A stretch of DNA of 64,000 nt from Xenopus tropicalis (taxonomy: Eukaryota > Chordata > Amphibia > Anura > Pipidae), in the NCBI RefSeq assembly GCF_000004195.4, contig NC_030683.2, positions 65,770,764 to 65,834,763 of the forward strand, read 5' to 3'. Position numbers and translations under genes: made by a program. Shown here in pieces: positions 32,863 through 43,200 of this stretch. Under the pieces are notes generated by a model. That model had not been told where the DNA came from, searched no databases, and worked only from the letters and a program-made list of their open reading frames with translations. Positions within the stretch are counted from its first letter, which is position 1. Every line of letters begins with the position of its first letter.

Positions 32863-33391
32863 TGATGGCTCCCTATGCTGAAAGGTCTGGGGCATGAGCA
32901 CCTGGACCCACCGTAACTGTGGGTAAGAGATATCTATACATCTAACCACGTGTGATCATCCCTTTATTTGTTTTAGAATGTCCAAATGCCAGTGCTAAAG
33001 GCCTAGTTCAAAATTGGTCTTTAGCTTGTCTAAGGACATGGCACTGTTTTAGGTCCCCTTTCTCTACTATATCCTGCAGTTGTTTTATACCTTGTGATGC
33101 CCAATGGCTTATGACTGGGAGGGAATTAAAGTACAGGAGGCATCTTTTCCCCCAAAGTGGTGTCTATTGTGAGCAAACCAGTCGTGGTCCCTGGGCATGT
33201 TTGAGGACTTTCTGGAATGCTTGAACAACAGTGAGCATTGGGGTGGTTATCGAATGAAATGGAGAGGGACCTCTATATAACAGATTTGCTAGCGCCTGAG
33301 AGACAAGCCACCAATACACATAAATAATTTGGCTAGGCAAAAAGTATCATTTAAGTTTGGAAGGTGTCAGGCCCCCATGTGTGACAGGGTT
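32863..33391. other. intergenic sequence, no gene recognised
   Basis: The frame at 32952-33224 shows no domain. The G+C content and style suggest a decayed retroelement, unassigned. Confidence 0.3.
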
Positions 33392-33394
33392 TTA

Positions 33395-33679
33395 GGGCTG
33401 TGACACTCGAGGATTTGTCACTGCGTGACAAATCTTCCCGAAATGCCGTCCCACCAGCGAGATTGTAAGTCACCGGTGGGATGGCATACGCGGCACCACG
33501 ATTTGCAGAAGTTTCCTCTCAAGACAACTTCCGTGACTTCGGTAAATTTGCGGCACTGCGTATGCCATCCCACTGGCGATTTACATTTTCGCCGGTAGGA
33601 TGGCATTTCTGGGAGATTAGTCGCCTGCGACAAGGGAGATTTGTTGCACGCTGACTAATCTCCCCGTGTGTCACAGCCC
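33395..33679. mobile_element. Harbinger-like MITE with TTA target duplication
   Basis: Ends GGGCTGTGACAC and GTGTCACAGCCC are flanked by TTA on both sides. The interior has GC-rich inverted blocks (GGGATGGCATACGC against GCGTATGCCATCCC). A 3-bp TWA duplication fits PIF/Harbinger. Relatives are at 43055-43232 and 59617-60177. Confidence 0.8.
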
Positions 33680-34217
33680 TTAAAGTGGATGGTCTCCTGC
33701 TCATAAAAAAATCTTTGTCTCAACATGTTTACATTACTGAGAATTGCGCACTGTGGGATAATTATGTAGAGAATACCAGAATGTAGGGAGCGACATTTTA
33801 AATAGGTATATTCTGCTAGGTAAAACTAAAAAATTTGCTGCCACAATTGTCATACTTCTCACACTGGCAATAAGAGATGCCAAGCATTCTAGTATTAGTA
33901 TTAAAAGGGTTAATATAACTAACCAGTTGACTGCTGGATTTTATTACAAATCACATAGCTGAGGGCACTTGGAAAAATACAAAAATGTCTAGTCTCATGT
34001 TAGATTTTAAAATGAAATATAAAAAATATGTTTGCTCTGTTGAAAAATGGAAACATGCAATCCCTTTAGGTTGAAGAACCCCACAAGTAACTTGTAAAAT
34101 ATATAGGTAGATATTTACAATAAAATATGTTTCTGAGGTTTATATAGTGCATACTGCATATTGTAAAATACAGGGATATTATAAGTCACTGAGGAGTTCC
34201 ATGAGGCCAAAGGCTGA

Positions 34218-34404
34218 GTGCTTATATACAGGTCATGGATAGTGATGAGCGAATTTTTTTTGCCAGGCATGGATTCGCAGCGAATTTCCGCATATCACCA
34301 CTGGCGAATTGTTTTGCGAAACGTCTGTGGACATTTGCCTTCGGAAAAATTTGTTGCGCAGGTCCCGAGCATTCTGGATAACAGGTTCCATACCTGTACA
34401 TGTT
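34218..34404. repeat. composite of two frog repeat fragments
   Basis: 34240-34350 carries AGTGATGAGCGAATTTTTTT and GCATGGATTCGCAGCGAATT, common in frog DNA. 34361-34404 is the end of the TACAGGTATGGGACC family (CCCGAGCATTCTGGATAACA ... ATACCTGTAC). No gene. Confidence 0.55.
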
Positions 34405-34869
34405 CTATAGACTGCTTAAGCTGTTTTCTGCTTAAAACTACTCATAACTGTGACTGCCTTGTATTCTCTTTTTAACTGGTTAGATTTTTCAAAATTTTGG
34501 CAGTAATAGCCAATGCTAAGAAGTGGTTGAACCCTTTAATCCATTATAGTCTTTTTCCTAGTAACTAGTTAATTGTTGAGATTCTGGTTAGAGAAAATTG
34601 GTAGTCACTGCTTTTGTTCCATTTAGGAGAAATGGACTTCGATCTGGTCAAAACCAACAAGTGGAGTTTTAGTATGTTAGGTTCATGAATTAGCAGATTG
34701 AATGAATCTCAAATGAATAAAATGAAATCAAAGAGTCCTAAATGTGTAGAGATTACCTAACTTAGTATAAACAGAAATACCTTTAGTCCTAGAAGCAAAC
34801 TTGCGTCTACTTTGGCAGTTGGAGGAATTCTTCAGAAAACTTTGAAGAGGAATGCGACATGAAAGGATC

Positions 34870-36750
34870 AACTCCCAGGCTTACACAAAGAACGCCACTA
34901 AAAATCAACATGGACACCGGGAAGTACTGTATATAGATAACTTCCTCCACACAACTGTTACAACTGATATCCTACATAAAAAAACAAACAGAAGGCCATA
35001 CGTACACTGAAAGAAAATAACATCATTATAAAACCTGCTGACAAGGGGGGTGCAGTAGTCATCATGAATACACTGGACTACATACATGAAGCCCATAGGC
35101 AGCTGTCCAATGACATGCATTACTGCAAGTTACAGGAGAATCCTACTGATAATCTACCTACTGACTATAAAAAAGAACTAAGGAAGACAGTGAATGACTT
35201 GCCTTCAGATATCAGAGATCTTCTAAACACACTGACGCCTGAGAAACTGAAATTAGGCCGCTTCTAAACACTATGCCACCTGAGAATCCGAAATTAGGCC
35301 GCTTCTATATTCTTCCTAAAATCCACAAAGAATGAAATCCAGGCCAATCATCTCAGGAACAGGTACATTGACAGAATGCGTTTCAGGTTGGGCGGACAAT
35401 ATCCTGAAGCCTCTGGTGAGAAATACACCCAGCCATATTTAGGACACCATGTTCCCCCTATAGGACACCTGCCAGAGGGAACCATCTTAGCCACAATGGA
35501 TGTGGAGTGCCTATACACAAACATCCCTCATAATGATAGGATTGTCAGATACACCTGCAACAACACAATATACCACCAGAACCAGTTATGCGCATGGTGG
35601 AGTTTACTCTTACACACAGCGCATTTTCATTTGGCCAGGATATCTACCTGCAGTATCACAATCAGTTCGTGGCTATATTGGAGATGGAGTTCATGTCAAC
35701 CTCTGCTACCAAACTTATGGTCTACTTCCACTACATTCATGATTTCTTAATAATCTGGAGGAACTCCTACCCTTCCATAGGAACTACAGCTCCTTCCACC
35801 CCACCACAAAATTAAATCCGAACTACTCCAAAATGGAAATCAATTTGGACACCACAATTCATATTAAAAAACAATACCCTGATGACATTCATTTACCGAA
35901 AACCCACAGATAGATGCTCATTCCTTAGAAATTACAGTTCCCACCCCAAACATATAAGGAAATCCATCATTTACAGCCAAGCAATAAGATATAATCGCAT
36001 CTGCTCAGACCCCACTGATCGAGATACATGGCTGTCTCAACTCAGATTGGACATCATCCAACAAGGTTATAGCCCTGGCATGACAGACAGGCAAATAAAG
36101 AGAGCAATTGCCATAGGGGAAACCCCCCTTAAATACAGACAGACACACAACAACAATTGTACCCCCCTTGTTGTTACCTATAACCCTCATCTGGAGTCCC
36201 TACGCAAAACCACAATGGAACTGTAGCCAATGTTCCTTAAGGACAAGAGGCTTTAAAATATATTTCCAGACCCTCCTCTCCTAGCTTACAGGCCTCCCAA
36301 TTGATTGTGTGTAGCTCCCTACACGGCCCTGCAGAAAATGGCACACCTCCCTGCCTGTAAAAAAGGTGTGAAACCTGTGCAAACATACAAGCAGTAGACC
36401 AAGTACCAATACCACACCCTCAACAGGAATACCAGATAAGAGCTTCATTTACCTGCAAACAACGTTGTATACCTAATAATGTGCTTGAAATGCCCCACTA
36501 CAGGACTGTATGTGGGAGAAACAGGACAGACACAACACCAACTCTCACAGGTTTAACATCAAGCATAGCAACATAGATGCCCAAAATGGCAGCACACTTC
36601 TGCAGCATTAATCACAGCATGAAATATCTTCAAGTCACAATATTAATGGTTAACTTTAAGACACAACAAGAGCGTAAAGGAGTGTGAATTCAAACTGAAT
36701 TTAAACATTTCAACACTCTAAAATGTGGCCTAAAGAGAGACAAGAGTTTT
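34870..36750 (+). pseudogene. decayed Penelope-like retroelement (RT and GIY-YIG remnants)
   Basis: Readable fragments in shifting plus-strand frames appear in PLE order: IIIKPADKGGAVVIMNTLDY (reverse transcriptase N-terminal motif), LPEGTILATMDVECLYTNIP (RT motif A with its Asp), FIYRKPTDRCSFLRNYSSHP, then CIYLIMCLKCPTTGLYVGET (GIY-YIG-type) near 36460-36530. Frameshifts and stops interrupt it throughout. PLEs pair an RT with a GIY-YIG nuclease. This copy is dead and lies between clcn6 and nppa. Confidence 0.85.
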
Positions 36751-38700
36751 ATGTCCAGTTTTCACTAAGAAACCTGCCACCTCACTTAGAACAACACAGA
36801 TAAGGACAATTTACATCTCAAAAGACACTTTCCTAAGGTTGACTTCAAGTGTTTACCATGGGGGGCTTATCAATATCTGGGCCAAAATATTATCCTTTCT
36901 TTACAGGTCATAATTTCCATTTGTAGTTTATTACAGTCTGATATGGACTTGTCAAGTGGCTAATCCATTTGTGATCCCATCCAGTGGACCCATATCTTGT
37001 ATCTTCACTTTTTTCTTGTCCAGTTCTTACTTGCACTCTCTTGTTAACCCCTATTCTGTCTTGGTATATGTCATACTATCTTCTATCTATCTATCTATCT
37101 ATCTATCATCTATCTATTTATCTATCTATCTGTAACTTCTAAATTTATTGATCATGAACCTTTTTCAATGATCTAACAGTATATGAATGTAGTATAATGA
37201 TGCATATGAGGTATTTTATGCATCCACCAAAACCTATGAAAATCTGTCCAAAATTTTGGTTAGTTAGATAGGTTGTCTATGACTCTTAGACAAACGTTCA
37301 AAAATAATCAGTGTGCCTTACAATATCGTCTCATGTATAAAACAGGATAAAAAATTATGTTAACAGCTTTCCTACATAACTAATAGGTACCTTTGTAAGG
37401 AGATATTGATGTTACTGTTTTCCCCAACATCTTTTGTAAGCATCAAATCCCCTTAAATACCAGAAGTGGAAGATTACAACAACTTGGGGAGTGCTGTAGT
37501 TTGATAGTTGGATAATTTGAATCTATATATTTCAAACATAATGTTTCAACTGATACTTGAAACAATAATTCATTTTTAGGGGTAAAAACATTACTTATTT
37601 AAACATCAAGTGTTCATAGAATCAGCACAACTGATAGGGGTATTTATTTGCTCAGACTGTTGGAACACCAATATATGTTCATGCCAGAACACCCAGCAAC
37701 CAGAATGAATTCCATAATTTTTATTTCTTTTTTCTAATTAATTAGTCTCCTGTTTATCTTCCAGCCTTTCATGCATACAAATGTAGGGGGCTGGTAAAAT
37801 GTCTACCCCTTTTCCCCTCTCCCGTTCCCTAAAAATCTTAGACAGCCGAGGAGGGTTCTTATGTTAGAAGGTAAATGAGCACCTCTTTCTGTGCAAAGTA
37901 TGACCATTGCAGTTTCTTCGTTGGGCTACAAGATGGCACTGCGTTTCACCTGAGCAGGAAGGATAGACTTGGAACTTGAGTACAGATAGTGTTTGGATAT
38001 ACTCTGTCATATTTCCACCTTACCGTTTTATTATTTCATTTTTTAAGAAAAGAAATATTCCAATATATTGATGACCGTAACTTGTAATTTATGTAAATAT
38101 AAATATGCTAACATGCAACAAAGGGTACACTAAAAAAGTCAATATTCAGAAAAACCAAAACATCTCTTTTTTGAGAAACAATATTTAAATAAACAAAGTG
38201 AAAATAAAAGGAAAAGTTAACACCGTCATGCAGTTGTTGCCATGGTATCACTTTTCTGCACCTGTGCATATATAGTATACCTATTTTTAAACCTCAGGAC
38301 AAGCGATGCACTGCCTTGATTATTAAAAATAATCCCCCCCCCCCTCCTGTGCCAGCATTAGTGGAGTAACATAATTAACCAGGCCGCCATGCCCCCCTGA
38401 ACCAGTGCCAGCATCAGTGAAGGCACATAATTAGCCAGCACCCCCTTGCTTCCCCTGAACCTGTGCCACATCCAGCATTAGTGTGTACCCACATAAAATA
38501 TTTATTTAGCCCCCACTTCCTGAGCCCGGGACCTGTGCTAGCAGACAGACAGCCGCATAAAATTGCTCTAGTTCATTGCAAGATTGTGTGATCCACTCCT
38601 GTGCTTATCCCGGCATCAGCCATTTGGATTGACATTGCTACTCACGCACAGCTACATCTCCATCACATGCTCCATCTCCTAGCGTTGGATTTCTATAGTG
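36751..38700. other. intergenic, only a tetranucleotide repeat recognised
   Basis: Apart from the TCTA tract, no gene or element ends were noticed. Confidence 0.4.
37081..37132. repeat. (TCTA)n microsatellite
   Basis: About 12 TCTA units with two interruptions. Confidence 0.92.
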
Positions 38701-39069
38701 TTAAAGTGATACTGACACAAAAAAACGACTTTTCAAATTATGAATCTACATAAAAAGTTACCTATAGGTCATGCTGATCTTCCTTCACTGTTAGGGCTGG
38801 TTCTGTATCTAATTGTTGCTTGAAGTTCCTAAACCTGACTGTTTTGCCAACCTGACTGTCCCTTCTCAGCCTGTCAGTTATAGCTTCTAATGCTAACGGC
38901 CTACTGCTGCACAAATATGGCAGCCCCCTCATAGAAGAACATGGGGGATCAGATAAGGAATGGAAAAGCATCAGCAAATACTTTTATGGCAAAATTATAA
39001 AGCTCATGCAAAGACAATGTTATGATAGATGTAAAAAAGGTTTCATTTCTGGTGTCAGTATCTCTTTAA
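38701..39069. mobile_element. TTAA-flanked T2-like MITE
   Basis: Bounded by TTAA with inverted ends TTAAAGTGATACTGACACA and TGGTGTCAGTATCTCTTTAA. Frames inside are chance. Confidence 0.8.
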
Positions 39070-39780
39070 GGTACAAGCTGTCAGCAGGGGAAAGGGGGAG
39101 TACAAAATGAACCTGCGCCAGAGCTGAGTGGGTTGGGGCTGGCGGGGGATCCCTGTCTTAAGGTTGTACTATTAACAGAAAAAAATTATCCTTAGCAGTG
39201 TGCGCCCCCTCCAGTGATTGCCCCCAAGGCTGGTGCCTATCCTGCCTACCCCTAGTTCCAGCCCTGGTCAAAGTTTATAGATATAGGGCAGTTGCTTAAA
39301 TTGTTGTTAAATATGTTTCTCACCACCCCCTTTGATGTTGTCCCCAGTGGCCATGAAATAGGTGCCCATTTTAAAATGTATGGCTTGGAGGCACGTTTTG
39401 GAAGCACAGAGACACAGTTTCGCTCCAGACAGAGCCTCCTGCAGGATAGCAGTCCACATGGCGCTACCATTGATATTGAAATACTCCTATATCAATCAAG
39501 TTAGTAAAGCTGTGCCTGTTTAAGTTCAAGAACAACTGGTGCCCATTATTGCTCTCAGCCCAAGAGATAAAGTTGCACTACACCCTGCCTTCAATATATG
39601 TGAGAGCCCACATCTGAGAAAGAGAGTATCATCTGGGAGAATAAGTGGTAAAGCGAAAGGTTTTGGGAGCCACTGGTAGCCCCATCTTTACCATTTTACC
39701 ATAACCTTACACCTTATATTAGAAATTAATTTTACTAGACTAGTTTTACAATAAAAAAAAAGATCTAATCGCTTTAGAAA
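39070..39780. other. intergenic, nothing recognised
   Basis: Region downstream of the nppa polyadenylation signals. The frame at 39292-39504 has no recognisable domain. Confidence 0.35.
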
Positions 39781-40242
39781 CACCACAGAGTTTATTATAA
39801 TGAAAGCTAATATTAAGGTGATCATGTCAAAAGAGAGTTAAAAAAATAACTAATTACATTAATCACTAAAGAGGTACCATAAGGAACACAAACCTGAGAA
39901 ATTCTGAAGCATTTTAGTAATAAATATAATTTATTTTGTTCTACACAACAAAACACAGGAAGTAAAATTGCATACTCTCCAAGGTCCTGGCTATAACTCA
40001 TTTTTATGCTGTAATGTAATGCTTGTTCATCCAGAAGTGAGAGTTTACCAAGGTTATTTAGGGACTCTGTAATGATGTGAGTGATCTGGTAAAAGACATT
40101 TACATGTAGAAAAATAATTTTTTTAGCCAAACACTTCTGCAAATGTGAATTTGGTGCATAGTGCCATAAATAATTCTTCTTTATTAGATAGTCTAGTCAT
40201 TGCAGAAGAGGCCTCTTCAGTCTTCTGATTGTTTTCTTTCTT
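39775..40242 (-). other. nppa: probable nppa 3'UTR
   Basis: AATAAA on the minus strand occurs at 39930-39935 and 39791-39796. The segment is AT-rich with ATTTA motifs. The long minus-strand open frame here (40142-39822) is noncoding in this reading. Confidence 0.5.
39791..39796 (-). terminator. nppa: candidate nppa polyadenylation signal
   Basis: AATAAA on the minus strand about 450 nt after the stop. An earlier copy at 39930-39935 is the alternative. Confidence 0.4.
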
Positions 40243-40248
40243 TCAAAA
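40243..40248 (-). CDS. nppa: nppa coding exon 3 (Phe + stop)
   Basis: On the minus strand, a T-rich tract ending TATAG is followed by TTTTGA. Joined in phase 0 to exon 2, this adds one Phe and TGA. I chose it because ANP genes place the last residue(s) on their own exon and frog ANP ends in Phe. The 3'UTR follows with AATAAA copies. It is an inferred junction, 3.2 kb from exon 2. Confidence 0.75.
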   Translation of the reverse strand, partial: F

Positions 40249-43200
40249 CTATAAAAAAAAATAAAAAGTTTTGTTTGGCTTAGTATATTTTGCTTTAAAA
40301 CAGAGATACATCAAACAAACTCTTGAGGCCTTTTGTCAGGGAATGTGTGTTTAGATATGACAGATATACTGAAACCTCAGCTAACTGGGCTTTAAGCAGG
40401 GAAGCTACTTTAATTCACAGAAGCTGCTGTTTTTGTTTGTGTTCTAAAGGGGTCAAAAAGGTAAGAAGGCTATATTAGTCAGCTAAGCAATGAAACCTGC
40501 AGTGCATTTTTTGATTTATTCTTCTCTACTTTTGCATTGAAATATATAGTAAATGTAACAATTGTAAATACTAATTTTAAATAATGAAGCACAGATCTTG
40601 GTTATTGCTGTCTTCATACCTAGGGGCTGATTTACTAACCCACGAATCCGACCCGAATTGGAAAAGTTCCGACTTGAAAACGAACATTTTGCGACTTTTT
40701 CGTATTTGTTGCGATTTTTTCGGCTTCTTTACGAATTTTTCGTTACCAATACGATTTTTGCGTAAAAACGCGAGTTTTTCGTAGCCATTACGAAAGTTGC
40801 GTAAAATCTGGCGATTTTTCGTAGCGTTAAAACTTGCGCAAAAAGTTGCGCTTTTTTCGTAGCGTTAAAACTTACGTGAAACTTTGCACCTTTTAAGTTT
40901 TAACGCTACGAAAAATGCGCAACTTTTCGCGTAAGTTTTAACGCTACGAAAAATCGCAACTTTTTACGCAACTTTCGTAATGGCTACGAAAAACTCGCGT
41001 TTTTACGCAAAAATCGTATTGGTAACGAAAAATTCGTAAAGAAGCCGAAAAAATCGCAAAAAATACGAAAAAATCGCAAAATACCGATCATTACGAAAAA
41101 AACGCAATCGGACTCATTTCGACCCGTTCGTGGGTAAGTAAATCAGCCCCCTAGTGTATTAGTTACAAATTAGAATAAAAATAATTAAATAAGGGTTATT
41201 GAGTATTATGATACTGACAGGTACAGTCTATTCCCACAATATAAAAATCTTACCTGTGCTGCATTCCCTAACATTTCTCTTGTCATTTTTTTTGCAGACT
41301 GCATTAATAACTTGGTACAGTAGAATCCTTAGTATTCTAAATCTGTATCAAGTAAGAACACACTTTGTTTGAATAGCTAGCTGACACCTCAATTTGACTT
41401 TCCTATTAGCAACAGAATAAAAATACCTCCAATGAATAAAATGTTCCTCGGTTTACTTTTGTTAGGCAAAGTTCAGCATTTTACAAATACTGTATAAGAT
41501 AAGGTAATACATTATCATTTCATAATTTAATTCTTTAGATTTATATATATTTGTCTCACATTTCCATCCAAATATTTACTGCTATCTTAATGAAAATTCT
41601 ATTCATCTGATTAACATGAGATTGTATTTCTTGTAGTTTGAAAAGTTAATCTCTTCTTCTTTCCATAGTTTTACTTTTTCTTCTTTTTTAGATTATTCTC
41701 CATCTATCACTTTTCTATAGAACATTAAATTGTCTTTACTAATTTATGGTAGAGGGCATTCTGTTTGTGACATTTTAGCACTTAGAGTTTTCAACATAGG
41801 ACTCACTTGACAAAACTGTTTCGCCCCAAACAGTGCTTTGAACAACAATTAAATAATGCATTCAGGTGAGACCCAGATCAAATACAATCTCTAAAGTCAT
41901 ATACACACAACATGAATACCAGTATAATCTGAACTAGGACATTTTGTTAGACTGATCCCAATATTAGAGCAGTTGCTGACCACTCTGATAAGCAAATCTA
42001 TGTTAAATAAAATACAAAGGGACAATGGGCCAAATTATGCTGAACACACTTATGGGCTTATTTATCAATTTTCAGTTTTTGTAAATTGGAGTTTGTTTTT
42101 CTAAATTGAATAAACTTTTATATCAAATGCTTGCTTTTTTATTAATGTGGTTTGAATAAAAAAACTTGAATACCTTGAATTTTTGAGTTTAGAAACTCAA
42201 ATAAACCCGAATGCTCAAATATCTTGTATTAAAAATATGGCTTAACTTTGCCTAGGACAACTCCCATTGACTTCTATAGAAACTCGAAGTTTTACTTTCA
42301 GGGTTTTGGGTTTTAAGCACTTAATAAATACCAGACATTCAAGTTTTTAAGAAATAATTCAAATTAAGTCATAATTAAAAAACTCAAATCGTGAAAAAAA
42401 AAATCAAACTCGAACGTTGATAAAAACCTATAGAAAGACTTTGGTTTATTTGACTAAAATTGTACCCTTTTTAATATCTAAAACAGAAATATAAACCAAT
42501 TTGTGGTATTAGTTATTTTTTCATGTGGCAAGAGAATGTATTTAGCTTATGAACAGATACCAGCACATGTGCACATGAAAATGTAGTGTTTCCATTAAAG
42601 TTAGTGAATTGTTAGTTCCAGGATTCCTTTATTTTAGTTATGGAGCCAATGTACATGTGGCATGTGATTTAGATCTGCAGTTGTCAAATAAACTGATGTT
42701 TTCAGTGCGACCATGCAAACTCTTTTTAAAGTTAAGTTCCTTCAATTTATTTTACAAATGTTAGGTTCCTTTCAGAACTACATGCATGATACTCCCACAA
42801 ATAAAGGGACAGTAAACACCCATTTTCAACATGAGCTCAATGCATAGGGCTTGTCCTGAACATACTGTTTGCTTATTCTTTTAACTAAACAAAAATATAA
42901 AGCCAGTTTGTACTTCTTTTCACTTCCTGATCCCAACAAACAAAGGAGCTGATAAAGCTAATAACCAGCCCACATTAGGGGCTGAGAAGTCTCTAATAAT
43001 CAGCTGCTCAAAGGCTGCTTTATAGAAGGTAGATAGGGAGTTCTGAACAAAGTTGCCTCGCGAGGCTTTTTCGGCGATTTGCCGAAATCGCGCCGCCGCA
43101 TGTGCCATCCCACCGGCAACTTACACTTTCGCCAGTGGGATGGCAGGTGATGGCAACTTGGGGAGATTAGTCGCCCGCGAACAGGGAGATTTGTCACGGG

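Noticed and set aside
28000..40000. Possible third natriuretic peptide (CNP-type) gene between clcn6 and nppa
   Set aside because: No CFG...DRI...GC ring was noticed on either strand outside the two annotated genes. A short diverged exon could be missed by eye.
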